Shown here: positions 34,334-44,202 of the stretch, piece after piece | How the letters are laid out: each line of letters starts with the position of its first letter | Numbering within the stretch: position 1 is the stretch's first letter | Made by a program: the position numbers and the translations under genes | NCBI RefSeq assembly: GCF_022267315.1 | Contig: NZ_JAIKLE010000019.1 | Span: forward strand, 62,001 to 126,000 | DNA: 64,000 nucleotides | Direction of reading: 5' to 3' | Origin: Maribellus maritimus | GTDB taxonomy: Bacteria; Bacteroidota; Bacteroidia; Bacteroidales; Prolixibacteraceae | Notes under the pieces: generated by a model | The model's input: only the letters and a program-made list of their open reading frames with translations | Databases searched by the model: none | Told to the model about the DNA's origin: nothing

Positions 34334-34996
34334 ATGGAAATAAAAGTTTTAGGCAACAATCATTCGGTTTTAGATCAATACCTGGCTGAAATCAGGGATG
34401 AATCAATTCAAAAAGATCCACTTCGTTTTCGTGAGAATTTGTATCGTATAGGAGAAATCTTTGCTTACGAAATAAGCAAAACATTTGATTTTGAGGTATC
34501 GCAGGTTACTACTCCTTTGGGAGTTGCAGATGTTCCTAAAATTCAAAAACAGCCGGTGCTGGCAACTATTCTTCGGGCCGGGCTGGCAATGCACAACGGA
34601 TTGCTTCGTATTCTCGACCGTGCAGAAAATTGTTTTATTTCTGCATTCCGAAAATATACTGCTGATGGAAAATTTGAGATAGAGTTTGAATACATGGCTT
34701 CACCTTCACTGGATGATAAGGTTGTTATTCTTTCTGACCCTATGCTGGCCTCGGGCAAATCGATGGAAATTGGTTATGAAGCACTTTTTAGTAAAGGCAA
34801 GCCTTCGCATGTCCATCTGGTTGCCATAATTGCAAGTAAGCAGGGGGTTGAGTATGTGAAAAAGAATATTAAAGCTGAAAATGTTACGCTTTGGCTGGGT
34901 GCCGTTGACAATGAAATGACTGCAAAATCGTATATCGTACCCGGGCTTGGCGACGCGGGCGATTTGGCTTACGGTGAAAAGATTGACTCAAAATGA
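34334..34996 (+). CDS. upp: Uracil phosphoribosyltransferase
   Basis: 220 residues. It has the PRPP-binding loop as VVILSDPMLASGKSMEIGYE, the ATILRAGLAMHNGLL segment and the uracil-specific C-terminal YIVPGLGDAGDLAYGEK. It salvages uracil to UMP with PRPP. It lies 10 bases after the polysaccharide cluster and ends on a terminator. Confidence 0.95.
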   Translation: MEIKVLGNNHSVLDQYLAEIRDESIQKDPLRFRENLYRIGEIFAYEISKTFDFEVSQVTTPLGVADVPKIQKQPVLATILRAGLAMHNGLLRILDRAENCFISAFRKYTADGKFEIEFEYMASPSLDDKVVILSDPMLASGKSMEIGYEALFSKGKPSHVHLVAIIASKQGVEYVKKNIKAENVTLWLGAVDNEMTAKSYIVPGLGDAGDLAYGEKIDSK

Positions 34997-35002
34997 AACA
35001 AA

Positions 35003-35024
35003 AAACCCGGAATTCTCCGGGTTT
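35003..35024. terminator. Intrinsic terminator between upp and the flavin reductase gene
   Basis: A 9-pair stem (AAACCCGGA with TCCGGGTTT) around a 4-base loop. The minus-strand side is followed by TTTTTT, the plus-strand side by only TTTCTC, so it serves the reductase gene best and may also stop upp transcripts. Confidence 0.8.
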
Positions 35025-35049
35025 CTCGTGTTGTTAATTATTAAGGTAT

Positions 35050-35730
35050 TTAGAAATAAACTTCTACATTTACGCTGTCTCTGTCGAAACCTTTGTCTTT
35101 CAGAATTTCCATTGCATCAAAAATCATGTCGCTGTTACCACACAGGTAGAAAGCGGTATTTTTGTCAAATTCAGCTTGTTTAATGTAATCCGTAACACGT
35201 CCGTTAAAGTCACCGTCTTTGTCGCGCGAGGTACATAAAAAATAGCTGTCTTCGTCATAGTGATCTTTTTCGTAAGCTTCTTCCATGTGTCGAACCCCAT
35301 GAATTAACTGGTAATCGAGGTTTGGGTAGCTTTTTACCATACTGTGAAACGGAGCAATTCCGGTTCCGCTTGCAATAAACACATGTTTATGTGTAATTTG
35401 TTTTTTTGTATCCAATCCAAATTTTCCAAATGGCCCGTGTACTTCTACCATGTCACCTTTTTTCAGATGTTTTAACTTAGGCGAAAAATATCCGCCTTCC
35501 ACTTCCTTAACCAAAATTTCCAGGTTTTGACCTTCTTCAGCACTGTAAATAGAATATTCACGACTTTGGTAGTCGCCTTCTATCGAAAGTGAAATATGTT
35601 GGCCGGCAATAAATTTAAACCTGCTTTTAGGCAGTGTTACAACAAATGTGTTTTCTGTTAAATTTCTAATTTCGAGTACCTTGTAATAGTTTGTGTTAAT
35701 CTCTACGTCCGGTTTCATTTGTATTGTCAT
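35050..35730 (-). CDS. FAD-binding NAD(P)H oxidoreductase (ferredoxin reductase family)
   Basis: 226 residues. The FAD-binding barrel has the RxYS motif in SREYSIYS; the nucleotide-binding half has ASGTGIAPFHSM and FYLCGNSDMIFDAM. It transfers electrons between NAD(P)H and an acceptor such as a flavodoxin or ferredoxin. A flavodoxin-like gene lies next to it in the opposite direction, 200 bases away, and could be its partner. Confidence 0.88.
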   Translation of the reverse strand: MTIQMKPDVEINTNYYKVLEIRNLTENTFVVTLPKSRFKFIAGQHISLSIEGDYQSREYSIYSAEEGQNLEILVKEVEGGYFSPKLKHLKKGDMVEVHGPFGKFGLDTKKQITHKHVFIASGTGIAPFHSMVKSYPNLDYQLIHGVRHMEEAYEKDHYDEDSYFLCTSRDKDGDFNGRVTDYIKQAEFDKNTAFYLCGNSDMIFDAMEILKDKGFDRDSVNVEVYF

Positions 35731-35933
35731 GGTATCTAATTTCTACTATTTTTTGTGCAAATATAATTCTAAAAAATAATTAAAGACATTTTTGTGTCTT
35801 TTTTGACCGATGTTTATAGAGTGTTAACCGATTTTTAACAGAATTGTTCGATTTGTATTTATATTTTCACGTTTCGTTTGAAACAATTATTTCGAACACA
35901 AGTCACTATCAAAGCCAAATAAAAAACAAAGAC

Positions 35934-36437
35934 ATGAAAACATTGATTAGTTATTCAACATCGCACGGCTGCACAGAAAATACAGCCAGGGAATTAAAAG
36001 AGCATTTAGGAGGAGAGGTTCAACTTGCCAACTTAAAAGATAATCCCAATCCTGAGTTGGAAAAATTTGATCGCATAATTATAGGAGGTTCGATCCACGC
36101 TGGGCAAATTCAAAAGAGGGTTAAGGATTTTTGCGCAAAAAATATGGACGAATTGAAAGCCAAAGAGTTGGGGCTTTTTATCTGTTGTATGGAAGAGGGT
36201 GAAAATGCGCAAAAACAGCTGCGTAACGCGTTCCCGGAAGAACTTCATGAGGTGGCAAAATCAACTGCAATTTTTGGGGGTGAGTTTGATTTTGAAAAAA
36301 TGAACTTCTTTGAAAAAATGGTTGTTAAAAAGGTTGCCAAAGTAAAAGCAAGTACTTCGAAAATAGATCATCAGGCAATTCAGAAATTTTCAAAACGAAT
36401 GGATAAAATATTTAATCCCTTCTTGTTTTTAGTTTAG
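35934..36437 (+). CDS. Flavodoxin-domain protein (HemG-like)
   Basis: 167 residues from ATG 35934, where the FMN-binding loop SYSTSHGCTENTARELKEHL begins almost at once, as in the family. The IIGGSIHAGQIQKRVKDF and LFICCMEEGENA segments match the protoporphyrinogen-oxidase HemG branch of flavodoxins. It may be an electron carrier or a heme-pathway oxidase. It overlaps the convergent trmN6 stop by four bases. Confidence 0.85.
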   Translation: MKTLISYSTSHGCTENTARELKEHLGGEVQLANLKDNPNPELEKFDRIIIGGSIHAGQIQKRVKDFCAKNMDELKAKELGLFICCMEEGENAQKQLRNAFPEELHEVAKSTAIFGGEFDFEKMNFFEKMVVKKVAKVKASTSKIDHQAIQKFSKRMDKIFNPFLFLV

Positions 36438-37150
36438 AAATTGAGATAAAAATCTTTCGTTAGGTTTTTATATGTTGTTGAGAAATTTTTTCCGCCTTTT
36501 TCAAAAATGGTTAAATTGTCTTTCTTTATTTCAGCATAACTTTTACCGAATTCCATTAGAAAACGGTTCACCTCCTTATCCGGAGTTGGTTTAACTTCGG
36601 TAAGTCGGATTAAATGTAAGCCCTTTTTGTTTGCTTTCTCAATCAGTTTTTTTGCCTGGATGACGGGGAGAATCATAGCCAGTTTCCCCATGTCTTTTAA
36701 TCGTTTATCCGAACCACTTAAAAGTTCATCAAAAGAAAGAAGGTCGTTGTGTTTGGCAATGGCGAGCTTGTTATCTTTTGATTTTTTATCGTTGGTGAAA
36801 AAAGGCGGATTGGATATGATGAGGTCAAAATTAAAGTCTGCTGTTTTTGCAAAATCCTGGAATGAAGTATGTTTTATCTGAATCCGCTGAGGCCACGGCG
36901 AATTTTTGCAGTTTTGTCTGGCTTCTTCAGCAGCGTTTTTTTCAATTTCAATTCCGGTAATTTGAGCTGAAGTTCGTTGTGCCATCATTAGAGCAATAAC
37001 GCCTGTTCCGGTTCCAATGTCCAAAATTTCTTGTCTGTTATGGACATCTGCCCAGGCTCCGAGCAAAACACCGTCGGTTCCGATTTTCATTGCTGCTTTT
37101 TCCTGAAGAACCAAAAATTGCTTAAACTGAAAATAGTTATTCCTGCCCAT
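36434..37150 (-). CDS. trmN6: tRNA1(Val) (adenine-37-N6)-methyltransferase
   Basis: 238 residues of a Rossmann methyltransferase: SAM-binding ILDIGTGTGVIALMMAQR and the N6-adenine motif DLIISNPPFFTNDK (NPPF). The family methylates A37 of tRNA-Val. It follows the TIGR02757 gene by two bases, in one operon with the ABC ATPase gene upstream. Confidence 0.92.
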   Translation of the reverse strand: MGRNNYFQFKQFLVLQEKAAMKIGTDGVLLGAWADVHNRQEILDIGTGTGVIALMMAQRTSAQITGIEIEKNAAEEARQNCKNSPWPQRIQIKHTSFQDFAKTADFNFDLIISNPPFFTNDKKSKDNKLAIAKHNDLLSFDELLSGSDKRLKDMGKLAMILPVIQAKKLIEKANKKGLHLIRLTEVKPTPDKEVNRFLMEFGKSYAEIKKDNLTIFEKGGKNFSTTYKNLTKDFYLNF

Positions 37151-37152
37151 AT

Positions 37153-37929
37153 TCAGAAATTTTCAAATGCTCCCAGTCCAAAAAGAGCAAAATCATATTT
37201 TATCGGGTCAGTGACATCAAATTTACAAAGTGTTTGTGTAACTTCTTCCACCGCTTTCCAGTCGTTTGATTTCCTTTTTAAGATGCCCAACTTGCGTGCA
37301 ACATTCCCGGTATGAACGTCAAGCGGCAGCATTAATTCTTTTGTTGGGATTCCTTTCCATAACCCAAAGTCTACACCACAATTATCTTTTCTTACCATCC
37401 ATCGCAAATACATGTTCAGGCGTTTACCTGAAGCTCCCTTGTCAACATTTGATATGTGTTTGCGGGTGCGTTCACCAGCTAGCTCAAAAAAGACAGAATA
37501 AAAATAAGCAAGTGCTGATTTTACTTTTTTTTCCTTTTGAAATCCTTTTTCAAAAACCGATTGGAGCCCGTTATGATTTTTATAAATGTTCTGTAACGAA
37601 CGGTTAAAATAGATACAATCTGTCCCGTTAAACGTTCTGTGTACAAATTTTCTCAGAATTTTTTGGTCCTCTGCCGATGAGTTTAAAATAAAATCATGTG
37701 GTTGAAATTCCATCAGTGACATTAATTTCATCGCATTTTTTATGATTGCAGGACGACTACCCCATGCAATGGTTGCAGTTAAAAAGGCGGCGATCTCAAT
37801 GTCTTCTTTTTCTGAAAAAATTTTGGGAACCTGAATGGGATCGGTTTCAATAAAAAAAGGCTGATTGTATTTGTTTGCTTTTTCGTCCAGAAAATCTTTC
37901 AAATCGTCCAAATGCATCACAAAACTCAT
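37153..37929 (-). CDS. TIGR02757 family protein
   Basis: 258 residues. The family is recognisable from [40 protein letters not shown] and [16 protein letters not shown]. It is a conserved, mostly helical protein of Bacteroidota and some other bacteria without an assigned role, sometimes compared to HhH-GPD base-excision proteins. It overlaps the upstream ATPase stop by four bases and precedes trmN6 by two. Confidence 0.88.
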   Translation of the reverse strand: MSFVMHLDDLKDFLDEKANKYNQPFFIETDPIQVPKIFSEKEDIEIAAFLTATIAWGSRPAIIKNAMKLMSLMEFQPHDFILNSSAEDQKILRKFVHRTFNGTDCIYFNRSLQNIYKNHNGLQSVFEKGFQKEKKVKSALAYFYSVFFELAGERTRKHISNVDKGASGKRLNMYLRWMVRKDNCGVDFGLWKGIPTKELMLPLDVHTGNVARKLGILKRKSNDWKAVEEVTQTLCKFDVTDPIKYDFALFGLGAFENF

Positions 37930-38576
37930 TCTATCACACCATCTTTAATATGAATTATTTTGTCTGAACGTTTCGCAAAGTTATCATCGTGGGTGACAAT
38001 AATAAAAGTTTGTCCAAAATCATCGCGGAGTTTAAAAAGCAGATCATGCAATTCATCGCGATTTGTTGAGTCGAGATTTCCGGAGGGCTCGTCAGCCAAT
38101 ACTGCTGAAGGATTATTTACAAGTGCACGGGCCATTGCGACTCGTTGCTTTTCTCCACCTGAAAGCTCTGATGGTTTGTGTTCCATTCTTTCTGAAAGAC
38201 CCAGGTAATTGAGTAATTCTTTTGCTCGTTTTTCTGCTTTTGCTTTTGAAATTTTTGCTATAAAAGCCGGAATACAAACATTTTCCAATGCAGTAAACTC
38301 CGGTAGCAGATGATGAAACTGAAATACAAAACCTATTTCTTTATTTCGAAAGCCGGCAAGTTCTTTTTCTGAAAAAGCAGATACTTTTTTATCATTGTAA
38401 TAAATCTCTCCGCTATCAGGATTGCTTAGAGTCCCTAAAATTTGAAGTAAAGTAGTTTTTCCTGCACCACTTGCACCAACAACAGAATATATTTTGCTCT
38501 CGGGAATCTCAAGATTAATTCCTTTTAAAACGTTGAGGTTTCCAAACGATTTTTTTATGTCGACTGCTTTTATCAA
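37926..38576 (-). CDS. lolD: LolD-like lipoprotein-release ABC transporter ATPase
   Basis: 216 residues with Walker [19 protein letters not shown], signature [15 protein letters not shown] and Walker [13 protein letters not shown], the LolD/MacB class. No permease gene is adjacent, so the membrane partner (LolCE-type) is elsewhere. It probably releases outer-membrane lipoproteins. First gene of the three-gene unit with TIGR02757 and trmN6. Confidence 0.88.
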   Translation of the reverse strand: MIKAVDIKKSFGNLNVLKGINLEIPESKIYSVVGASGAGKTTLLQILGTLSNPDSGEIYYNDKKVSAFSEKELAGFRNKEIGFVFQFHHLLPEFTALENVCIPAFIAKISKAKAEKRAKELLNYLGLSERMEHKPSELSGGEKQRVAMARALVNNPSAVLADEPSGNLDSTNRDELHDLLFKLRDDFGQTFIIVTHDDNFAKRSDKIIHIKDGVIE

Positions 38577-38599
38577 CTTCCGGAGTTTATTTTAAAACT

Positions 38600-39637
38600 T
38601 TAAATATAGAGGATTATTATTTCCCTTACCACATAAATAGCATATAAGAGGACTAAAAATATTCCTGAGATTTTCCCAACTCTCCATTTGCTAAAAAGTA
38701 AAAGAAAGAACAACAATATTACTGAAGAAAAGAGTATAATTGTGGAATACAGCAGATTTCCATCGCCGGCACTGACTTTGCCACCATGAATAAACATGTA
38801 AATGGCAAAAGGTAATCCCAGGCCAACCAAAATATCAAAAATATTTGATCCAATGGCATTACTTACTGCCATGTCGCCACGTCCTTGTTTGGCAACAATC
38901 ATCGATGAAAACAGGTCGGGAATGGATGTTCCGATGGCCAAAACTGTTAAGGCAATGATTCCCTCGGGGATATTGAATTGATGAGAAATAACAACAGCCA
39001 ATTCAACCAAAACCCAACTTAGTCCGGCAATAATTATTATTGATTGCAGAAATACCAGATAATAGTATTTTTTTTCGGGAAAAAGTTTGCCTAAAAACTG
39101 ATCAAAAACATCAATAATCCCCCTCTTTTTCTTTTCTTCTGTTTTTGTCTCATCAAAAGGAAGGTCGGTGTATGGGAGGAATCTTTTCCAGTAGATAGCT
39201 GCGATTACATATATTACGTATACAGCGAGTAGAATTCCGGCCTCAGCTAATGAAAATGAACCATCCCAAATAAACAGCAGGAGTAATGAAACTGAAATCG
39301 TATAAAAAATCAGATCGCGGATTACCGGCTGCCAGGTTAGTTTTGCTTTTCGAACTATTGCCGATGCACCAACAATGACAAGTAAATTAAAAATGGCACT
39401 ACCCACAATGCTTCCCACACCAATTGCTTCGTGCTCACCGGGTTTAAATATCGCAAACAACGCTACGAATAGTTCCGGAGCACTCGAGCCTACAGCCATA
39501 AGTGTAGCTCCTGCGGTATCGCTTGAGAGTCTGAGATCTTTTGAAATCCGATCTAATGAATGAATAAAAAACTGATCAACTATCCGGGCAAGTAGAATAA
39601 AACAAACCAACAACCCCAGGATATAAGCAATGATCAT
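38600..39637 (-). CDS. Calcium/sodium antiporter (CaCA, YrbG type)
   Basis: 345 residues with two inverted repeats of five membrane spans. The alpha-1 motif is VGSSAPELFVALFA with GSIVGSAIFN, the alpha-2 motif is GTSIPDLFSSMIVA with NAIGSNIFDI; these line the ion site. A charged cytoplasmic loop lies in the middle. It exchanges Ca2+ for Na+ or H+ at the inner membrane. Confidence 0.93.
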   Translation of the reverse strand: MIIAYILGLLVCFILLARIVDQFFIHSLDRISKDLRLSSDTAGATLMAVGSSAPELFVALFAIFKPGEHEAIGVGSIVGSAIFNLLVIVGASAIVRKAKLTWQPVIRDLIFYTISVSLLLLFIWDGSFSLAEAGILLAVYVIYVIAAIYWKRFLPYTDLPFDETKTEEKKKRGIIDVFDQFLGKLFPEKKYYYLVFLQSIIIIAGLSWVLVELAVVISHQFNIPEGIIALTVLAIGTSIPDLFSSMIVAKQGRGDMAVSNAIGSNIFDILVGLGLPFAIYMFIHGGKVSAGDGNLLYSTIILFSSVILLFFLLLFSKWRVGKISGIFLVLLYAIYVVREIIILYI

Positions 39638-39671
39638 AATTTTCTATTTTGAAAAAGAGGCTGAAAAGAGG

Positions 39672-40031
39672 CTAATCTTCAAACCGTTCTTTGACGTTAT
39701 CATTAATTTCTTTTGTGTCTTTTTCAACATCTGAAACGGCAGAGTCGATATCTTTTTTCAGATCAGATGTTTGTTCATCAAAATCTTTTTTTAACTCCTG
39801 TGTCTTTTTATCAACCGTTCTTTTAACATCATTAATATCTTTTTTTATATCTGATGTGTGTTCGTCAAATTCGCGTTTTATTTCGTTGGTGGCCTTTTTA
39901 AATTCCCGCATACCCTTACCAAGTGTCTTTGCTATATCAGGGATAGCTTTTGAGCCAAAAAAAAGCAAGGCCAGCAACATTACCAGAACAATTTCCCCAC
40001 CACTTATGAATAACATATAATTAGCCATCAT
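39672..40031 (-). CDS. tatA: TatA/B/E-type twin-arginine translocase protein
   Basis: 119 residues from the ATG at 40031; the next ATG codon at 40028 is equally possible, and an earlier frame extends upstream without support. The transmembrane helix (ISGGEIVLVMLLALLFFGSK) is followed by the amphipathic GKGMREFKKATNEIKREF. The C-terminal 75 residues are an unusually long charged helix with an internal repeat, FDEHTSDIKKDI and FDEQTSDLKKDI. TatC is encoded about 12 kb away. Confidence 0.9.
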   Translation of the reverse strand: MMANYMLFISGGEIVLVMLLALLFFGSKAIPDIAKTLGKGMREFKKATNEIKREFDEHTSDIKKDINDVKRTVDKKTQELKKDFDEQTSDLKKDIDSAVSDVEKDTKEINDNVKERFED

Positions 40032-40095
40032 TATTATTTTAACGCACAAATATACAAATTGGAGTTATCAATATTACCAGTTTCTAAAAAAAATA

Positions 40096-40120
40096 ATAGC
40101 CCTGCAAGTTGCAAGGCTAT
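40096..40120 (-). terminator. Intrinsic terminator of secDF
   Basis: An 11-position stem (ATAGCC and TGCA arms, one mismatch) around a 3-base loop, with TTTTTTTT following on the minus strand. It lies 24 bases downstream of the secDF stop. Confidence 0.9.
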
Positions 40121-40143
40121 CACTTAAAAATGAATAAATACTT

Positions 40144-43100
40144 TTATTTTTTACGTTTTGCAGCAACTTTTGCAACACGCTTCTGAGTATCAAACGCAAT
40201 GGGAGTTGCGATAAAAATTGATGAGTAAGTACCAACTACCACACCAACAAGCAATGCAAATGTAAAGCCTCTGATTGTTTCACCACCAAAGAGAAAAATG
40301 GCAAGTAATACTACAAATGTTGACAGCGATGTACTAAATGTACGACGTAGCGTACTATTGAGTGCGCTGTCAGTATTTTCTTCTCTTTTTCTTTTCGGAT
40401 GTAAATGTAAATATTCCCTGATGCGGTCGAATACAACTACCGTATCGTTTATAGAATAACCCAGCACCGTAAGAATCGCAGCTATAAATGCCTGGTCAAT
40501 TTCAAGTGAGAATGGCAGGACACCATACGCCAGCGAGAAAATACCAAGTACGATCAATGAGTCGTGAGCTAATGCAGCAACTGCACCCAAACCATACTGC
40601 CAGTTGTTAAATCGAATAAGGATGTAAATAAATATAATGATCAATGAAAAAACGATGGCAATGGCAGACTCTTTTCGGATATCATCTGAGATGGTAGGCC
40701 CGACTTTTTGTGAACTCATTTGATACTCATTAGTGAATTGTTCTAATGTTACATTTTTATCTATAAAGCCACCGTTTTGAAGTCCTACCATTAACATTTC
40801 TTCAACTTCGTTGTCAATGTTTTCGCTGTTGTCTTCAATTTTATATTCAGTTGTAATTCGAACCTGGTTGTTTTCTCCGTAGATTTTTACTTCCGGAGCT
40901 TCCCCGTAAACATCAGCCAAAGCCTGTTGTACATCTGCCACCTGAACATCTTGGTCGAAGCGGACTACATATGTACGGCCGCCTTTAAAATCGATTCCGT
41001 AGTTTAATCCGCGAACTGCCAGTGAGCCAATAGACAGAATGATTAAAGCTCCTGAAATAATATAAAATGTTCTTCTTTTTTCAAGGAATTTTATCGCTGT
41101 ACTCCGAAGCCAGTTGTCGGTAAGAGTGGATGTAAACAGAATTTTTTTGTTTCTTCCCAGTCGCCATTCGAAAATCAGGCGGGTGATAAAAATTGCTGAA
41201 AACAGAGAAGTAAGAATACCAATAATAAGGGTTGTTGCAAAACCTTTTATCGGGCCGCTGCCAAACAAGTACAGTACAATACCTGTTAAAAGTGTGGTAA
41301 CCTGTCCGTCGATAATTGCTGAGTAAGCATTCTTATACCCGTCGGAAATGGCGAGTTTTATTCCTTTTCCTGAGCGAATTTCTTCTTGTACCCTTTCGTA
41401 AATAAGCACGTTGGCATCAACCGACATACCAATGGTAAGTACAATACCTGCGATACCGGGCAGCGTTAGTACGGCTCCCAATGAAGCCAGAATACCGATG
41501 ATAAAGAACATGTTTGCTATCAACGCAATGTTGGCAACAAGTCCTGCATTTTTACTGTAAAAGAATAACATGTAAACCAGCACAAGAATAAATGCAATCA
41601 TAAAAGAAAAGAAACCACTGTTTATCGCTTCCTGTCCGAGAGACGGTCCGACAATTTCTTCCTGAATGATTCTTGCCGGAGCAGGCATTTTTCCTGATTT
41701 CAGAATGTTTGCAAGGTCTTTTGCTTCTTCGATACTTTCCAAACCGGTAATGCTCGATCTTCCACCCGAAATTTCGTTTATTACATTTGGTGCTGAACGT
41801 ACATAATCATCAAGAACGATTGCGATGGATTTACCAATGTTTTCTTTGGTCATTCTTTGCCAGGTTTTTGAACCTTCGGCATTCATGCTCATTGCAACCT
41901 CAGGGTTTGAGCCCATTTGGTCATAGTCCTGACGTGCATCAGTAATTACCTCTCCTGTTAACGGAGCACGTCCATCTCTGGTGGTTACTTTTAAAGCAGC
42001 CAAACGATAAAAATTTCCAGCTTCATCAACCGAATTCGCTGCCCAGCGGAAAAACATATTTCTTGGAAATATGTTTTTAATTTGCTGCATTTGCAAATAT
42101 TCGTTAATCTTTGAAGTATCTCTCGCTTGCGCCATTCCAACCCACGGTCCCTGAAGCAGCTGTCCTGCCTGATCGGTACTGGGATTTAGCAATGCAAAAA
42201 GAGGATATTCTTTTTTGAAATCTGCGAGGTTGTCCATTGCAGCTGTAGTATCACTCTCGGCACCGGCTTCAAGCTCTGAAAGAAGTGAACTTTCTTCGGC
42301 AGAAGTTGTGTCTGTTTCTGTTGTAACGGCATCTTCATCAGAAACTTCATCTGTATCGGTTTCATCACCAAGTCCCATTTCTTTGATTCTTTCATTTGCC
42401 TGTAAAAGGTAAGGATAAGCTTCCTGGTTATCATAGGTTTCCCAAAATTCCAGTGTAGCCGTTCCCTGTAGCAGGTTACGCACCCTGTTTTGATCTTTTA
42501 CACCAGGCAACTCTACCAAAATCCGGCCCTTTGTCTGCAATTGCTGAATATTTGGCTGTGCAACTCCAAAACGGTCGATACGCGTGCGCAGAATATTAAA
42601 CGCGTTGTCTATAGCAGCAGATGTTTCCTGGTGTATTACTTCTAGAACTTCTGCATTGGTTGAGTTGAAGTTTATACGATCTCTTAGCTCAAGCGTATTA
42701 AAGATGGATGCCAATTTTGCGTTCGGATCAATTTCTTCAAAAGCCTGTCCAAAAAGATCAACAAAATCGGTCTGGCTATTTTCCTGAAGTTCTTCGGCGT
42801 GTGCTATTGCTGCATTAAATGTTGAATCGCTGCTGTAATTTGACATGGCACGAATCAAATCTTTAACCTCAACCTCCAGCGTTACGTTCATCCCACCTTT
42901 GAGATCAAGACCCAGGTTCATTTCCAGTTCCTTAACATCTTTGTAGGTAAATTTTTTCAGTCCCAAAAAGTTGTATACAACTTCTCCTGAAATTGAGTCG
43001 AGATAGAAGTATTCCTTATCAGGATCTCCCTGTGCGTATTCTATGGCTGCTTTTTCAACTTGTTTGGCTTTCCAGGTAAACGTTAACTGGTACAAACAAA

Positions 43101-43149
43101 CCGCGGCCAACAGAATTGCAAATGTTAAAATTGCACCTTTGTTTTGCAT
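40144..43149 (-). CDS. secDF: Protein translocase subunit SecDF (fused)
   Basis: 1001 residues, a natural fusion of SecD and SecF as in other Bacteroidota. The SecD half begins GAILTFAILLAAVCLYQ, with the P1 region LGLDLKGGMNVTLEV and the second-half motif GMSVDANVLIYERVQEE. The SecF half has GLNYGIDFKGGRTYVVRF and GYSINDTVVVFDRIRE, and both six-span units are visible. The SecD periplasmic region has an acidic Ser/Thr-rich insert (about residues 265-300). It uses the proton gradient to help export. Confidence 0.97.
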   Translation of the reverse strand: MQNKGAILTFAILLAAVCLYQLTFTWKAKQVEKAAIEYAQGDPDKEYFYLDSISGEVVYNFLGLKKFTYKDVKELEMNLGLDLKGGMNVTLEVEVKDLIRAMSNYSSDSTFNAAIAHAEELQENSQTDFVDLFGQAFEEIDPNAKLASIFNTLELRDRINFNSTNAEVLEVIHQETSAAIDNAFNILRTRIDRFGVAQPNIQQLQTKGRILVELPGVKDQNRVRNLLQGTATLEFWETYDNQEAYPYLLQANERIKEMGLGDETDTDEVSDEDAVTTETDTTSAEESSLLSELEAGAESDTTAAMDNLADFKKEYPLFALLNPSTDQAGQLLQGPWVGMAQARDTSKINEYLQMQQIKNIFPRNMFFRWAANSVDEAGNFYRLAALKVTTRDGRAPLTGEVITDARQDYDQMGSNPEVAMSMNAEGSKTWQRMTKENIGKSIAIVLDDYVRSAPNVINEISGGRSSITGLESIEEAKDLANILKSGKMPAPARIIQEEIVGPSLGQEAINSGFFSFMIAFILVLVYMLFFYSKNAGLVANIALIANMFFIIGILASLGAVLTLPGIAGIVLTIGMSVDANVLIYERVQEEIRSGKGIKLAISDGYKNAYSAIIDGQVTTLLTGIVLYLFGSGPIKGFATTLIIGILTSLFSAIFITRLIFEWRLGRNKKILFTSTLTDNWLRSTAIKFLEKRRTFYIISGALIILSIGSLAVRGLNYGIDFKGGRTYVVRFDQDVQVADVQQALADVYGEAPEVKIYGENNQVRITTEYKIEDNSENIDNEVEEMLMVGLQNGGFIDKNVTLEQFTNEYQMSSQKVGPTISDDIRKESAIAIVFSLIIIFIYILIRFNNWQYGLGAVAALAHDSLIVLGIFSLAYGVLPFSLEIDQAFIAAILTVLGYSINDTVVVFDRIREYLHLHPKRKREENTDSALNSTLRRTFSTSLSTFVVLLAIFLFGGETIRGFTFALLVGVVVGTYSSIFIATPIAFDTQKRVAKVAAKRKK

Positions 43150-43267
43150 TTGATTTTAGATTTTAATGTTTAAAATTTTACTATTGTCTTTTTAATAAAT
43201 TACAATTTTATTCTCGGAACGAGATTTTTGGATCAGATGGATCCTTTCCAAAATAAATATTTGGAAA

Positions 43268-43678
43268 TTAAGCTATAAGCGGAATATCATCATCGGGGAA
43301 TGTGAAATGATAACTTCGAAAAAGAAGAAAACAGCAAGTTAAAATCAAAGGCTTATTTTGAATTCCGGCCTCCTTTTTCATCATCTGGTAGCTTCTTAAC
43401 TGATGATATTTTTGAAGTAATTTGTTATGCGAATGCTGAAGAATTCTCTGATCTGGAATTCTCTGGTCGAACGATTTTACCGTTGTTGAACTGCTTTGCG
43501 AAAATAAATAAATGGTTCCGTGTTCGCTTGCAGCATGTCCTGAGCCTTCCGCAATATTATTCAACTCAACGGGATTTTTTTCAAAATAATTATCAAGAAA
43601 AATGGCAAGTCCTGTTAAAGCCGCAAAGATCAACAGCTTTGCTGCCATTTTTTTTGATATTTTTATTTTGATTACCAC
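43268..43678 (-). CDS. Hypothetical protein with one membrane span
   Basis: 136 residues, unrecognised. A single N-terminal span (AKLLIFAALTGLAIFLDNYF) is followed by a region with polar, Ser-rich and His-rich parts and a hydrophobic patch near the end (LILTCCFLLFRSY). It may be a small envelope protein. It is 118 bases upstream of secDF in the same direction. Confidence 0.5.
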   Translation of the reverse strand: MVIKIKISKKMAAKLLIFAALTGLAIFLDNYFEKNPVELNNIAEGSGHAASEHGTIYLFSQSSSTTVKSFDQRIPDQRILQHSHNKLLQKYHQLRSYQMMKKEAGIQNKPLILTCCFLLFRSYHFTFPDDDIPLIA

Positions 43679-43764
43679 TGCATTTTTTTAAGCGGAGCAA
43701 ATATACCGAAATAGTTCAGGTTTGCAAAAACGAAGTAATTAAATTTGAGGTGTTTCCAATATTA

Positions 43765-44202
43765 ATGAAGCTTATGCAACACATTTTTGTTTACGGCTCA
43801 CTTCTTTTTCCTGAATTGGTAAGAAAACTTACTGGCAAAAGATTTAATTCAGTTCCTGCAACGGTAAAAGGATTTAGAAGACTTGCCGTGAAAGGTTGTG
43901 ATTATCCGGCTATTGTTCCCTGTAACGATTGTGCGGTTCAGGGACTTCTGCTGCTCGATGTTGATAAAGAGTCAGTTCACGTTTTAACTCTTTATGAAGG
44001 AGAGGAGTATTCAAAAAAGGAGGTCGATGTGTTTGCGGGAGAATTAAAGTACAAAGCAATTGCTTTTGTTTGGGAAAGTGATCTTTGCTACCTCGAAGAT
44101 TCCGACTGGGATCAAAATGCTTTCCGGCAGCAGTCTCTTCAGAATTATGTTGTCAATATTGCTCCAAATATTGAACGAGATTCTGGAAATTCAGATGTTT
44201 AG
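43765..44202 (+). CDS. Gamma-glutamylcyclotransferase-like (AIG2/BtrG fold) protein
   Basis: 145 residues from ATG 43765; a second ATG nine bases on is also possible, and a GTG lies upstream at 43750. HIFVYGSLLFPELVRKLTG carries the family YGSL motif, and the catalytic Glu is probably in LYEGEEYSKKEVDV. Such proteins cyclise gamma-glutamyl amines, or act on similar amides. It overlaps the convergent protease gene by 12 bases. Confidence 0.85.
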   Translation: MKLMQHIFVYGSLLFPELVRKLTGKRFNSVPATVKGFRRLAVKGCDYPAIVPCNDCAVQGLLLLDVDKESVHVLTLYEGEEYSKKEVDVFAGELKYKAIAFVWESDLCYLEDSDWDQNAFRQQSLQNYVVNIAPNIERDSGNSDV

